The notes: generated by a model from the sequence alone, not told the origin. Counted from the stretch's first letter, positions 41,457 through 50,931 are shown. The stretch is 64,000 nucleotides of DNA from Halobacillus litoralis (GCF_009856415.1 NZ_WMEZ01000001.1:496001-560000), one strand, 5' to 3'. Numbers and translations: made by a program.

Positions 41457-42034
41457 TTTGGGCATTCCTTGCGATTACGGGAATCATCTATGCCGCTTTC
41501 AACGGTACGATGGAGGACGTGAATAAAGCGATATTTTCAACATTGGATGAGGCGATCATGATTACTCTGAGTCTTGCAGGAGTTCTCATTTTTTGGCTTG
41601 GACTAATGAAAATTGCTGAAGAGGCGGGCCTTCTTGCAGGCCTGGCGAAAATCTTCCGGCCTCTTGTCAAACGCATTTTTCCAGATATTCCAGAAGACCA
41701 TCCTGCGCTCGGTTACATCCTGTCCAATATGACAGCGAATATGTTCGGTCTTGGCAATGCCGCTACGCCGATGGGGCTCAAAGCGATGAAGGAATTGAAA
41801 AAGCTGTCAGGATCGGATAAAGCGAGTCGATCGATGATCACACTCCTTGCCATCAACACTTCATCTCTCACTCTCGTTCCGACAACTGTAATTGCCATTC
41901 GGATGAAGTATGAATCCCAAGATCCGACTTCCATCGTAGGTGCTACCATTTTGGCTACCATCATTTCTACCATTGCCGCTTTATTGATTGACCGTTATTT
42001 TCATTATAAAAGGGAGAGGGCGATGCGCTTATGA
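41444..42034 (+). CDS. spmA: Spore maturation protein A
   Basis: A 196-residue membrane protein of the nucleoside-recognition/Gate family with about five spans. 'GLGNAATPMGLKAMKEL' and 'FRPLVKRIFPDIPEDHPALG' are the SpmA signatures. With SpmB and DacB it is needed for full spore core dehydration. It overlaps dacB and spmB. Confidence 0.95.
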   Translation: MVNLIWAFLAITGIIYAAFNGTMEDVNKAIFSTLDEAIMITLSLAGVLIFWLGLMKIAEEAGLLAGLAKIFRPLVKRIFPDIPEDHPALGYILSNMTANMFGLGNAATPMGLKAMKELKKLSGSDKASRSMITLLAINTSSLTLVPTTVIAIRMKYESQDPTSIVGATILATIISTIAALLIDRYFHYKRERAMRL

Positions 42035-42546
42035 TCAGCATATGGCTCATCCCATCCATCATCTTACTTGTGCTGGTGACGGCAACCGTTAAGAAGGTGC
42101 CCTCTTACGAAGTATTTGTGGAAGGAAGTAAAGAGGGGATTCAAATTGCCATCAGTTTGCTTCCTTTTTTGTTGGGGATGATGGTGTCGATTGCTGTTTT
42201 CCAGGCATCTGGCGCGATGGGAGCCATCGTGAAATTGTTCGAACCTCTGATGTCTTTGGTTGGGGCACCAGCTGAAATTCTCCCTCTGGCGTTCATCCGG
42301 CCGATTTCAGGCACGGCCGCACTCAGTATGACGACAGAGCTGATCCGCACGTTTGGCCCTGACTCTTTTATCGGCTACCTCGCATCTGTCGTGCAGGGAA
42401 GTACCGATACGACGCTATATATTATCACGGTCTATTTCGGTGCCGTTGGGATCAAAAGAATGGGGGATGCTTTGAAAGTTGGACTCATGGCCGATTTGGT
42501 TGGTATAATAGCATCAATTGTCATTGTGATCATCCTATTTGGTTAA
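42031..42546 (+). CDS. spmB: Spore maturation protein B
   Basis: A 171-residue Gate-domain membrane protein ('FVEGSKEGIQIAISLLPFLLGM', 'RPISGTAALSMTTELIRTFGPDS'). It overlaps spmA by four bases and completes the dacB-spmA-spmB operon. Confidence 0.95.
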   Translation: MISIWLIPSIILLVLVTATVKKVPSYEVFVEGSKEGIQIAISLLPFLLGMMVSIAVFQASGAMGAIVKLFEPLMSLVGAPAEILPLAFIRPISGTAALSMTTELIRTFGPDSFIGYLASVVQGSTDTTLYIITVYFGAVGIKRMGDALKVGLMADLVGIIASIVIVIILFG

Positions 42547-42558
42547 TAGGGTGATTTT

Positions 42559-42588
42559 TTGTTCAAAACTTTATAGAATGTGTATAAT
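42559..42588 (+). promoter_or_regulatory. Candidate SigA promoter of rluB
   Basis: TTGTTC (42559-42564), an 18-bp spacer and TATAAT (42583-42588). Confidence 0.5.
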
Positions 42589-42602
42589 GTAGAGGAACGG
42601 AT

Positions 42603-42627
42603 GAGCCGCGCTTTGTGAGCGTGGCTC
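42603..42627 (+). other. Hairpin near the 5' end of the rluB message
   Basis: GAGCCGCGCT pairs with AGCGTGGCTC (one G-T pair) around TTGTG. No T run follows, so it is not a standard terminator. It would lie about 10 nt into a transcript from the promoter at 42559-42588 and could protect the 5' end. Confidence 0.5.
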
Positions 42628-42673
42628 CATTTCATGAAAAAAAGTGATTTCAAAGAAAGTTGGTGACGGTCGT

Positions 42674-43411
42674 ATGGCAGATATGGAACGACTACAAAAG
42701 GTGATCGCCCACGCAGGTGTCGCATCACGAAGAAAAGCAGAAAAATTGATTGTTGATGGCAAGGTGACGGTCAATGGAAAAGTAGTAACAGAATTAGGAA
42801 CGAAGGTTGGTAAAAATGATGATGTTGAAGTAGAAGGAGTACCGATCGATAAAGAGGAGCCTGTCTACTATTTGTTATATAAACCACGCGGTGTCATTTC
42901 GAGTGTCAGTGATGATAAAGGACGTAAAGTAGTCACAGACTTTTTACCGGAAGTTAAGGAACGGATTTTCCCGATCGGCCGGCTGGATTATGATACATCT
43001 GGATTGATTTTGTTAACCAATGACGGAGAATTCGCTAACTTACTCATGCATCCAAGCCATGAAGTGGACAAAGTGTATATTGCAAAGACCAAAGGCATTC
43101 CTACGAAAGATCAACTGAAGCAGTTGAAGAAAGGGATGACCGTAGATGGAGAGTATTTGAAGGCTGTCCACGCTAAAGTCACCTCTACGGATTCGAAGAA
43201 GAATACGGCGATTGTACAAATCATTCTTCATGAAGGAAAGAACCGTCAAGTACGTCGTATGTTTGAATCGCTTGGATACCCTGTCGACAAATTGAAGCGT
43301 GAACGGTACGGAACACTGGACCTACACGGGATGAATGCAGGAGATTCCCGTCCATTGAAACCCTTTGAAGTGAAACAGCTACGTGCACTTGCTGATAAAA
43401 CTGTTGAATAA
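42674..43411 (+). CDS. rluB: 23S rRNA pseudouridine synthase RluB
   Basis: A 245-residue protein with an N-terminal S4 RNA-binding domain ('ERLQKVIAHAGVASRRKAEKL') and an RsuA-type catalytic domain. The catalytic Asp is in 'GRLDYDTSGLILLTNDGE', and 'EGKNRQVRRMFESLGYPV' is the RsuA-family motif. The start ATG at 42674 has GGTGA upstream; the ATG three codons later is also possible. The B. subtilis gene at this locus is ypuL/rluB. Confidence 0.94.
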   Translation: MADMERLQKVIAHAGVASRRKAEKLIVDGKVTVNGKVVTELGTKVGKNDDVEVEGVPIDKEEPVYYLLYKPRGVISSVSDDKGRKVVTDFLPEVKERIFPIGRLDYDTSGLILLTNDGEFANLLMHPSHEVDKVYIAKTKGIPTKDQLKQLKKGMTVDGEYLKAVHAKVTSTDSKKNTAIVQIILHEGKNRQVRRMFESLGYPVDKLKRERYGTLDLHGMNAGDSRPLKPFEVKQLRALADKTVE

Positions 43412-43464
43412 CGTTCAAATTTACAGCCTTCAATCAATGTTATAATGGGTTGGGAGTGAGTCAT

Positions 43465-44016
43465 ATGAAGGAAGAAACCATTCGGAAAAAAAGAAAGCGC
43501 CTCATCTTCAGAACAGCTATGCTAGCCGTGATGGTCGGACTTGTCGTGTTCGCTCTCGTCGCAAACGGCAAGGATGAACAATCGGTGATCGCCAAAGGGG
43601 AGAAAGCCCCTGACTTTCAATTGAAAAAATTCGGTACTGATGAGACCGTTCAATTGAGTGATCTGCGAGGAAAAGGTGTGATGGTCAACTTTTGGGCGAC
43701 CTATTGTAAGCCGTGTAAAGATGAAATGCCTTATATGGAAGAGTTGTATCCGGAGTATAAAGAAAAAGGTGTCGAAATTCTAGCCGTCAATTTGGATTCG
43801 ACCGAACTTGTGGTGGAGAATTTTGTGAACGAATACAATCTGAGCTTCCCTATTCTGCAAGACAAAAACGGAGAAGTGATGGATCTTTATAACATCGGTC
43901 CGATCCCTTCCACGCTATTCATCAATCCGGAAGGTGAAATTGAAGAGCAAGTCATCGGCCCGTTGACGTTGGACAAACTCGAAGGCCACTTGCAAAAGAT
44001 TGCACCGGAGGAATAG
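43465..44016 (+). CDS. resA: Thiol-disulfide oxidoreductase ResA
   Basis: A 183-residue membrane-anchored thioredoxin-like protein with an N-terminal transmembrane helix at about 14-35 after a basic segment. Its active site is C-K-P-C in 'TYCKPCKDEMPY', where B. subtilis ResA has CEPC. It reduces the haem-binding cysteines of apocytochrome c outside the membrane. GGGAGTGAG precedes the ATG at 43465. It opens the resABC(DE) cluster; TATAAT at 43441-43446 may be its -10 box, although no well-spaced -35 is seen. Confidence 0.94.
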   Translation: MKEETIRKKRKRLIFRTAMLAVMVGLVVFALVANGKDEQSVIAKGEKAPDFQLKKFGTDETVQLSDLRGKGVMVNFWATYCKPCKDEMPYMEELYPEYKEKGVEILAVNLDSTELVVENFVNEYNLSFPILQDKNGEVMDLYNIGPIPSTLFINPEGEIEEQVIGPLTLDKLEGHLQKIAPEE

Positions 44017-44044
44017 AGTCTACTTGACATTGTGAGGTTTTACT

Positions 44045-45676
44045 ATGAAAGAGATTACCTGTGAATGTGGTCATGTGAGTCCAGAAGGCACGGTCCTGTG
44101 TGAAGCTTGCGGGAAACCTGTGGAGCAGAACCAGCATATCGACGGCAATGAAGACAAAAAGCTGCTCAACATGCGCTATGATGGAAGTGCCCGCCGTTCA
44201 CAAACCTATAATCGTACGATCGTGGATAAGGTATGGAATTTCTTTTCTTCGGTGAAGGTCGGGGTCACCCTGATCTTTATCACTGTCGTAGCATCTGCGA
44301 TCGGAACGATCTTCCCTCAAGCCGTGTTTATTGGTGGCGCAGATCCTGCGACCCATTACAAGGATCAGTACGGGATAGCCGGGCAGATTTATTATCAACT
44401 CGGATTTCATGACCTTTTCAGCTCATGGTGGTATATGCTTCTCATTGCCATGATCGGCATATCCATCGTCATTGCATCGATTGATCGTTTCTTCCCGCTT
44501 TATAAAACGTTGAAAAGGCAGCAGCCGAAGCGTCATGAGCTTTTCATGAAAAAGCAGCGTGTGTTCGGGGAGACGAAGTCAGATTCCATCGATTATGAAG
44601 CATTCAAAACCAATTTGAAAAAAAGACGCTTCAAAGTTTATGAACAAGACGGCCACTTGCTGGCAGAGAAGAACCGCTTTGCAAGATGGGGGCCTTATGT
44701 CAATCATATCGGTCTTATTATTTTCCTATTAGGCGCTTTACTTAGGTTTATCCCTGCTTTCTATGTCGATGAACATGTTTGGGTAAGAGAAGGGGAGACA
44801 ACACTAATCCCTGGCACAGAAGGCGAATACTATATTGAAAATCAGGCCTTTACTCTAGAAACCTATGATAAAGACGACCCGGAAGATGCGAAATTTAAAG
44901 AAGCTATTGAAAATCAGGATGGAGCGATCCCGAAAACGTTCCGGACGGACGCTGTCATTTATGAGCGGACAAATCAAGGAGTCGCGGGTGCTGATCCAGA
45001 GTTGGAAACAATAAAAGAAGGATCAGCCACGTTGAACAATCCATTGAAGTTTGATGATTTTGCCCTCTATCAGGCGAGTTATCAATTGGATGAATTCAGT
45101 GAAATGTCTTTCAAAATCCACGACAAGGATGATGAAGATACCAACTATGGCGAGTTTACCGTCGATTTGACGAACCCACAATCTACATACGAGTTGGACG
45201 AAGGGTTCCGGGTGGAAGTCGTAAACTATTTCCCTGAGTATGAAATGCAGGACGGTCAGCCGGCTTCTGTCTCCAAGTATCCGAAGAACCCAGCTTTCGT
45301 ATTCAACCTTTATCCACCAGGTGAAGAAACACCGGAAACTAGTTTCCTAGGTATAGGGGCGAATATCGATGCGGGAGAAAACAACCAATATAAACTTGGT
45401 CTTACAGGCTTCGATACTCGGGATGTCACAGGTCTGACTGTCAAAAAAGATCATACATTAGGAATCATTTCTCTCGGAGGCGCGATCTTCATGATTGGTG
45501 TCATTCAGGGAATGTATTGGAACCATCGTCGAATCTGGCTACAGCCGAGATCAGACGGAGCCTGGATTGCGGGACATACGAATAAAAACTGGTACGCCTT
45601 GAGAATGGATATTGAAAAATCAATTGAAGGCACTCACATCGAGGCCCCTCAGGACCAGTATGAAATGAAATCATAG
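44045..45676 (+). CDS. resB: Cytochrome c biogenesis protein ResB
   Basis: A 543-residue membrane protein of the Ccs1/ResB family. It has an N-terminal zinc-ribbon-like C-x-C...C-x2-C ('CECGHVS...CEACG'), then membrane spans at about 68-88, 133-152 and 215-233, a large external domain, and a last span near 470. With ResC it forms the system II haem delivery and ligation complex. Confidence 0.95.
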   Translation: MKEITCECGHVSPEGTVLCEACGKPVEQNQHIDGNEDKKLLNMRYDGSARRSQTYNRTIVDKVWNFFSSVKVGVTLIFITVVASAIGTIFPQAVFIGGADPATHYKDQYGIAGQIYYQLGFHDLFSSWWYMLLIAMIGISIVIASIDRFFPLYKTLKRQQPKRHELFMKKQRVFGETKSDSIDYEAFKTNLKKRRFKVYEQDGHLLAEKNRFARWGPYVNHIGLIIFLLGALLRFIPAFYVDEHVWVREGETTLIPGTEGEYYIENQAFTLETYDKDDPEDAKFKEAIENQDGAIPKTFRTDAVIYERTNQGVAGADPELETIKEGSATLNNPLKFDDFALYQASYQLDEFSEMSFKIHDKDDEDTNYGEFTVDLTNPQSTYELDEGFRVEVVNYFPEYEMQDGQPASVSKYPKNPAFVFNLYPPGEETPETSFLGIGANIDAGENNQYKLGLTGFDTRDVTGLTVKKDHTLGIISLGGAIFMIGVIQGMYWNHRRIWLQPRSDGAWIAGHTNKNWYALRMDIEKSIEGTHIEAPQDQYEMKS

Positions 45677-45693
45677 AGTCAGGAGGATGAAAT

Positions 45694-46884
45694 ATGGGAG
45701 ATTGGACAGCCATAAGCGGCAATCTGCTCTATGCTGCTTTTTTCATCTATTTAATTGCGACCTTCTTCTTTGCAGGAACCATACGTGATAAAAAGAAAGG
45801 GAAGAGCCGCGTAGCAGGAAATATCGGAATCACGCTTGCGATTATCGGATTCGTAACTCAAATCGGTTATTTTATTACGAGGTGGTTTGCAAGCGGTCAC
45901 GCTCCGATCAGTAACTTGTTTGAATACACGACGTTTTTTGGAATGATGCTTGTTTTCGCATTCATCGTTCTCTACTTTATTTACAGAGTGGATCTCTTAG
46001 GGTTATTTGCTTTACCGATTGCCTTACTACTGATTGCTTTCGCAAGCATGTTCCCGACGGAAATTTCACCTCTTGTCCCATCTTTGCAGTCCCATTGGTT
46101 ATACATCCACGTAACCACAGCATCTCTTGGTCAAGGGATATTGTCGGTTAGTTTTGTCGCAGGCTTGATTTTCTTGATCAGCCAGGTGGACCAGAGCAAG
46201 CGCTCCAAACATACGGTTTGGCTCGAGTTTGTCATTTATGTCATTGCCGTGACGCTTGCGTTCATCATTGTTTCTTCGTCCTTCAGTGCGATGAATTACG
46301 AAGCGACTTTTGAGGCACCGATTGAAGGACAACAAGTGGAGATTACGTACAACATGCCAGCCATTGCTGGACCTTATCAAGGGGAATTGATAAGTGAAGA
46401 TGGCATGTCCCCATTGTTCCAAGCACCGGAATGGATGCGCGGGGAGGATGCGGCGAAGAAGTTCAACACCTTCCTATGGGCACTTCTTGGTGGTGTCATC
46501 CTATACTGGGGTACAAGGCTGATCTTAAGAAAACGGATCGCTGCTGCTATTCAGCCATTCCTGAACAAAAAAGTGAATCCTGAGCTTGTCGATGAAGTAT
46601 CTTACCGTGCCGTGGCCATCGGTTTCCCTGTGTTTACATTGGGAGCACTGATTTTTGCCATGATTTGGGCTCAGCAAGCCTGGGATAGGTTCTGGGGATG
46701 GGATCCGAAAGAAGTGTGGGCACTAATTACTTTCTTCTTCTATGCCGCCTACCTTCATTTACGTCTATCCAGAGGCTGGCAGGGAATGAAGTCCGCGTGG
46801 CTTGCAGTCGGAGGCTTTGGAATCATCATGTTCAATTTGATTGCGGTCAACTTAATTATTTCCGGCTTACATTCTTATGCATAA
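45694..46884 (+). CDS. resC: Cytochrome c biogenesis protein ResC (CcsA/CcsB family)
   Basis: A 396-residue polytopic membrane protein of the haem-handling family. The W-G-W-D motif in '[17 protein letters not shown]' is the haem-presenting loop, and flanking His residues ('HWLYIHV', 'LHSYA') fit the external haem ligands. It follows resB by 17 bp with a GGAGG box and ends at a terminator. Confidence 0.96.
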   Translation: MGDWTAISGNLLYAAFFIYLIATFFFAGTIRDKKKGKSRVAGNIGITLAIIGFVTQIGYFITRWFASGHAPISNLFEYTTFFGMMLVFAFIVLYFIYRVDLLGLFALPIALLLIAFASMFPTEISPLVPSLQSHWLYIHVTTASLGQGILSVSFVAGLIFLISQVDQSKRSKHTVWLEFVIYVIAVTLAFIIVSSSFSAMNYEATFEAPIEGQQVEITYNMPAIAGPYQGELISEDGMSPLFQAPEWMRGEDAAKKFNTFLWALLGGVILYWGTRLILRKRIAAAIQPFLNKKVNPELVDEVSYRAVAIGFPVFTLGALIFAMIWAQQAWDRFWGWDPKEVWALITFFFYAAYLHLRLSRGWQGMKSAWLAVGGFGIIMFNLIAVNLIISGLHSYA

Positions 46885-46890
46885 AAAACA

Positions 46891-46930
46891 AAAGGCAGGC
46901 GAGATTTCTTTGAACTCCGCCTGCCCTTTG
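46891..46930 (+). terminator. Terminator between resC and resD
   Basis: AAAGGCAGGCG pairs with CGCCTGCCCTTT around a 16-nt loop. It separates resABC from resDE, though read-through is common in this family. Confidence 0.75.
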
Positions 46931-46991
46931 TGTAAAGAATAAATGTAATGAACCCATAAGAGTATTATTTCTATGATGTGGAGGTTTTTAA

Positions 46992-47708
46992 ATGGATCAA
47001 GAAGCGAAAGTGTTAGTCGTGGATGATGAAGAACGTATCCGCCGCCTGATTCGCATGTACCTGGAGAGAGAGGAATATGTCGTTGATGAAGCGGAAGATG
47101 GGGAAGAAGCCTTGCAGAAAGCACTTCAGAATGAATATGATGTGATCCTGCTTGACTTGATGCTTCCTGGAAAAGATGGGATTGAAGTATGTAAAGAGCT
47201 GCGTGAGAAGAAAGCTACTCCAGTGATCATGCTTACGGCCAAAGGGGAAGAAGCCAATCGCGTGCAAGGGTTTGAAGTGGGTACGGATGACTATATCGTT
47301 AAACCTTTCAGTCCTAGAGAAGTCGTTTTACGCGTGAAGGCGCTCCTGCGACGTTCTTCTTCAACGAAGTTTTTAGAAACGGAAACATCCGCCCGTAACG
47401 TTCTTGTTTTCCCCCACATGACGATCGATAATGACGCCCACCGTGTGACTGCGGATGGAAAGGAAGTGGCCCTGACACCGAAAGAGTATGAACTTCTTCA
47501 CTATATGGCACAGTCTCCGGATAAAGTCTTTGACAGAGAACAATTGCTGAAAGAGGTATGGCAATATGAGTTTTTCGGAGATCTTCGGACGGTTGATACC
47601 CATGTCAAACGACTCCGGGAAAAATTGAGCAAAGTTTCTGCAGAAGCAGCAGGGATGATTGTTACGGTATGGGGAATCGGCTATAAGTTCGAGGTATCTG
47701 GTGACTGA
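46992..47708 (+). CDS. resD: Response regulator ResD
   Basis: A 238-residue OmpR/PhoB-type regulator. The receiver domain (1-120) has the acidic pocket D11/D12, phospho-acceptor D55 in 'LLDLMLPGKDG' and K in 'VKPFSPREV'. The C-terminal winged helix ends in 'VWGIGYKFE'. ResD activates genes for anaerobic and nitrate respiration and for resABC itself. Its stop overlaps the resE start (TGATG). Confidence 0.96.
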   Translation: MDQEAKVLVVDDEERIRRLIRMYLEREEYVVDEAEDGEEALQKALQNEYDVILLDLMLPGKDGIEVCKELREKKATPVIMLTAKGEEANRVQGFEVGTDDYIVKPFSPREVVLRVKALLRRSSSTKFLETETSARNVLVFPHMTIDNDAHRVTADGKEVALTPKEYELLHYMAQSPDKVFDREQLLKEVWQYEFFGDLRTVDTHVKRLREKLSKVSAEAAGMIVTVWGIGYKFEVSGD

Positions 47709-49492
47709 TGTTCTGGCGTAGTGTAGTCGGGAAGTTATGGTTCACTATCTTACTATTGGTTTGCTTTGTCCTCTTTATTTTGACGGTTCTTCTCCTCGAG
47801 TTTTTTCAAAACTATCATGTCGTAGAAGCAGAAAGACATTTGCTGCAAACGGCGGACCGAATCTCAGACGTGGTGGACCGCTATGAGCAAGAGGAAGACC
47901 TCTTACTTTCAACGACAGCCCTTGTCAAAGATCCGGCAAGTCGAGCTGTCATTGTAAATGGAGAGGATGAACCACTGGTTTCGGAAAGTAATTCCGATTC
48001 TCTGCCCGTGCTGGATTATGCATGGTTTAAAAATGACGAAGATACAGCCACCGTTTTGAATGAAGGCGCAGATGTCAAAAAAGTTGCCGATCTAGGAAAT
48101 GGTGAGACGGGAGTCATGGTTGTCGGAACCCCGCTTAATAACCAGGACGGAGCTGTCTTTGTCTATCAATCCCTGGATACGATTGAAGAAACGTCCGAAC
48201 AGACGACGAAAATCATTTTCCTTGGTGCAGGAATTGCCATCGTCTTAACGACCATCTTCGCTTTCTTCCTATCGACGCGTATCACGGCTCCTTTAATTAA
48301 AATGAGAGAAGGGGCACTTGAACTTGCCAAAGGCGAGTTCAACACGAAAATACCGATACGAACGCACGATGAAATCGGAGAATTAGCGATGGCATTTAAC
48401 CGGATGGGCAGGGAGTTGAAGTTTCATATCAACGCTTTGAACCAGGAAAAAGAACAACTTTCAGGAATTTTGAGATCAATGGCCGATGGCGTCATTACGT
48501 TTAATCGTGAGGGCGATGTCCTCATTTCCAATCCACCTGCCCAACAATATTTAGAAGCCTATGAGTTCGAAAAGAACGGTTCATCTGCCTCCGCTGATCA
48601 GACGTCCCTTCCAGAACCCTTGAGGGATTTGTTCAACGATGTCATCACGGATGAGAATGAATCTATGATCGAGATGACGTTACAAGGCAGGTCCTGGGTG
48701 ATCATCATGACGCCTTTGTATGATAAAGAAAAAGTACGTGGAGCTGTCGCTGTCCTTCGGGATATGACGGAAGAGAGAAGACTGAACAAGCTCCGCAAAG
48801 ACTTTATCGCTAATGTATCCCACGAACTACGAACCCCGATTTCCATGCTTCAAGGGTATAGTGAAGCCATCGTGGATGACATTGCGGAATCAAAAGAAGA
48901 CAAAAATGAACTGGCCCAAATCATCCATGACGAGTCGCTCAGGATCGGTCGACTAGTCAACGAGCTGTTGGATATAGCAAGAATGGAAGCGGGACATATT
49001 CAATTGAATGAAGAATCCGTTGAAATGGAGCCTTATTTGCACAAAATCATTCGGAAGTTCAGTGGAATTGCCAAAGAAAAAGAAGTTGACATAAACCTGA
49101 GGGTTGAAGGAGAGTTCGGGTTTCTCGATTTCGACCCTGACCGTATTGAACAAGTGTTTACGAATTTGATCGATAACGCGATTCGCCATTCCGATCCAGG
49201 CAGTGAGGTCCAGGTGATTCTTGAAAAAGATGAGAAGGAATGGATTGCAAGTGTCAAGGACTCTGGGTATGGAATCGCCGAGGAAGACCTTCCTTTTGTA
49301 TTTGAGCGTTTCTATAAAGCAGATAAATCGAGAAAGCGTGAAAATAAAAATTATAAAAAAGGCACAGGTCTCGGGTTGGCGATTGCGAAAAACATTGTCG
49401 AAGCCCACGAAGGGACCATCAGTGTGCATAGCAAGTTGAAAGAGGGAACGACCTTCACTTTTAAAATCCCTTTTTCTAAAAAGGAAAAATAA
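47708..49492 (+). CDS. resE: Sensor histidine kinase ResE
   Basis: A 594-residue sensor kinase: TM1 at about 8-29, extracytoplasmic domain, TM2 at about 170-190, HAMP linker, PAS domain (about 255-360), then HisKA with H372 in 'NVSHELRTPISM', and an HATPase with the N box 'NLIDNAIRHSD', G1 'DSGYGIAEEDL' and G2 'GTGLGLAIAKN'. It is the cognate kinase of ResD for oxygen limitation and nitric oxide. Confidence 0.96.
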   Translation: MFWRSVVGKLWFTILLLVCFVLFILTVLLLEFFQNYHVVEAERHLLQTADRISDVVDRYEQEEDLLLSTTALVKDPASRAVIVNGEDEPLVSESNSDSLPVLDYAWFKNDEDTATVLNEGADVKKVADLGNGETGVMVVGTPLNNQDGAVFVYQSLDTIEETSEQTTKIIFLGAGIAIVLTTIFAFFLSTRITAPLIKMREGALELAKGEFNTKIPIRTHDEIGELAMAFNRMGRELKFHINALNQEKEQLSGILRSMADGVITFNREGDVLISNPPAQQYLEAYEFEKNGSSASADQTSLPEPLRDLFNDVITDENESMIEMTLQGRSWVIIMTPLYDKEKVRGAVAVLRDMTEERRLNKLRKDFIANVSHELRTPISMLQGYSEAIVDDIAESKEDKNELAQIIHDESLRIGRLVNELLDIARMEAGHIQLNEESVEMEPYLHKIIRKFSGIAKEKEVDINLRVEGEFGFLDFDPDRIEQVFTNLIDNAIRHSDPGSEVQVILEKDEKEWIASVKDSGYGIAEEDLPFVFERFYKADKSRKRENKNYKKGTGLGLAIAKNIVEAHEGTISVHSKLKEGTTFTFKIPFSKKEK

Positions 49493-49548
49493 TGTTGCTA
49501 TATTCGGAAAATTGATGTAATCTTGTTTATGGAAACTTCATATGAAGA

Positions 49549-49707
49549 GGATTCAGGTGTCTGAAAAGACTTGATAGGGAATCTGGTGGAAAACCAGAAC
49601 TGTCCTCGCAACTGTAAGTGTAGACGAAAAGGAAATTCCACTGTACCGCTGGGTATGGGAAGGGTCCTGATTAGGATGACGCACAAGTCAGTAGACCTGC
49701 CTGATCC
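49549..49707 (+). ncRNA. Cobalamin riboswitch aptamer
   Basis: The B12 box AGTCAGTAGACCTGCC lies at 49686-49701 and fits the consensus. The core segments 'GGTGGAAAACCAGAACTGTC' and 'CTCGCAACTGTAAG' (49585-49618) are also typical. P1 is GGATTCAGG (49549-49557) with CCTGATCC (49700-49707), one bulged base. A terminator at 49793-49824 follows as expression platform. It lies ahead of the DUF4430 lipoprotein and ECF S-component genes, so adenosylcobalamin or methylcobalamin would shut them off. Confidence 0.95.
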
Positions 49708-49792
49708 ATTGTTTCAAAGCTTCGGGGATTGAGCATTTGAGACAACCGATCGGTATGACGTGGAACGTAGATCTTATCCTTTCGTTTGTCTT

Positions 49793-49824
49793 AAGCTTAC
49801 CCTTGTAGAAGGGTAAGCTTTTTT
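49793..49824 (+). terminator. Expression-platform terminator of the cobalamin riboswitch
   Basis: AAGCTTACCCTT pairs with AAGGGTAAGCTT around GTAG, followed by TTTT. Upstream GAGACAA and TTGTCTT can pair and may form the antiterminator side. Confidence 0.88.
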
Positions 49825-49927
49825 GTGGTAGGAAAGAATTTTACGATTTCTACATACATGTCACCTGGGTTGTCTTCGCTTTTCTCTCCTCCTAGCCGTG
49901 AAATACAAAGAAAAGGGAGAGATTGTC

Positions 49928-50329
49928 ATGGAAAAATGGAAGACTGTTTTAACAGCCATGATCTTAGCTGTTGCCGTACTAGCTGGATGTGGAGCACAAG
50001 AAGAAAAGGAATCATCCGCTACTCAGGAAGAACAAGTACAGGAAGTTACTGTTCAAGTACAGGTATCTAAAAACGATGGCGAAGAAATGATGGCAGAAGA
50101 TGAAATAACGGTAGAAAAAGGAACCACCCTCATGGAAGTCATGGAAGATAATTATGAAGTAGAACAAACAGAAGGATTCATCAACAGTATTGAAGGGATC
50201 GCTGGCAACCAAGAAGAAAAAATGGCTTGGATGTACACCATTAACGGTGAAGAAGCCATGGTGGGAGCCAACGAGTACGAAGTAGAGGATGGAGACGAGA
50301 TCGTCTTTGACTATCAATCTTGGGAATGA
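49928..50329 (+). CDS. DUF4430 (transcobalamin-like C-terminal domain) lipoprotein
   Basis: A 133-residue lipoprotein: signal peptide, lipobox L-A-G-C with Cys21, an acidic low-complexity linker (about 25-40), then one DUF4430 domain ('VEKGTTLMEVMED', 'GFINSIEGI', 'MAWMYTINGEEA', 'VEDGDEIVFDYQSW'). DUF4430 resembles the beta-domain of transcobalamin and intrinsic factor. Placed behind the cobalamin riboswitch and 6 bp before an ECF S component, it is a good candidate for an external B12- or corrinoid-capture protein feeding the transporter. Start at 49928 has AAGGGAGAG upstream. Confidence 0.85.
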   Translation: MEKWKTVLTAMILAVAVLAGCGAQEEKESSATQEEQVQEVTVQVQVSKNDGEEMMAEDEITVEKGTTLMEVMEDNYEVEQTEGFINSIEGIAGNQEEKMAWMYTINGEEAMVGANEYEVEDGDEIVFDYQSWE

Positions 50330-50335
50330 TGAGTA

Positions 50336-50848
50336 ATGAATACCTATAAACTGACATTGATTGCCATGCTCGCCTCCTTGGCCATTGCTGGAAGAATGGC
50401 TTTAGCCCATTTCCCGAACATCCAGCCGGTGACTGCGATTATCATTATCGCTGGTTTCTGGCTCGGACCTAGTGCAGGGATCCTCATTGCGTTGCTGACG
50501 ACCTTCGTATCCAACGTGTTGTTGGGTATGGGCATATGGACGATTTGGCAAATCATAGCCTGGTCAATCATAGGCATTGGCGCTGGCCTGTTAGGTAAGT
50601 TTTGGGCGAAATTGCCATCCTGGGGTCTTTCCATCTATGGCTTTATCAGCGGACTCTTCTTCGGCGTCATTCTTTCCTTGACGATGCGGGCAGCGGGACA
50701 GCCATTTTGGGCCTATTATTTAGCAGGACTCCCAATGGATATCAACCATGCCATATCGAATACCGTGTTCATATTGGCTCTATCTCCAATACTCGGAACA
50801 CTTTTCCAACGTTACGAAAAAAGAAACGCCATATCGAAAGTATCTTAG
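50336..50848 (+). CDS. ECF transporter S component, cobalamin-related
   Basis: A 170-residue membrane protein with six predicted spans and the S-component pattern 'RMALAHFPNIQPVTAIIIIAG' plus 'GPSAGILIALLTTFVSN'. S components bind a vitamin and share an ATPase-transmembrane module (EcfA1-A2-T) encoded elsewhere; none is in this window. The riboswitch upstream makes cobalamin or a precursor the likely ligand, similar in role to CbrT. It is followed by its own terminator. Confidence 0.88.
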   Translation: MNTYKLTLIAMLASLAIAGRMALAHFPNIQPVTAIIIIAGFWLGPSAGILIALLTTFVSNVLLGMGIWTIWQIIAWSIIGIGAGLLGKFWAKLPSWGLSIYGFISGLFFGVILSLTMRAAGQPFWAYYLAGLPMDINHAISNTVFILALSPILGTLFQRYEKRNAISKVS

Positions 50849-50874
50849 CTACCCGAACAAGGGTAGCTTTTTTG
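50847..50874 (+). terminator. Terminator after the ECF S component
   Basis: AGCTACCC pairs with GGGTAGCT around a 6-nt loop with a T run; it starts at the stop codon. Confidence 0.88.
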
Positions 50875-50931
50875 TTCCCTTAACCCTTTCGTTTATTAAA
50901 GTTAATGGCAGGATGGTGTAAGACTCAGTTT

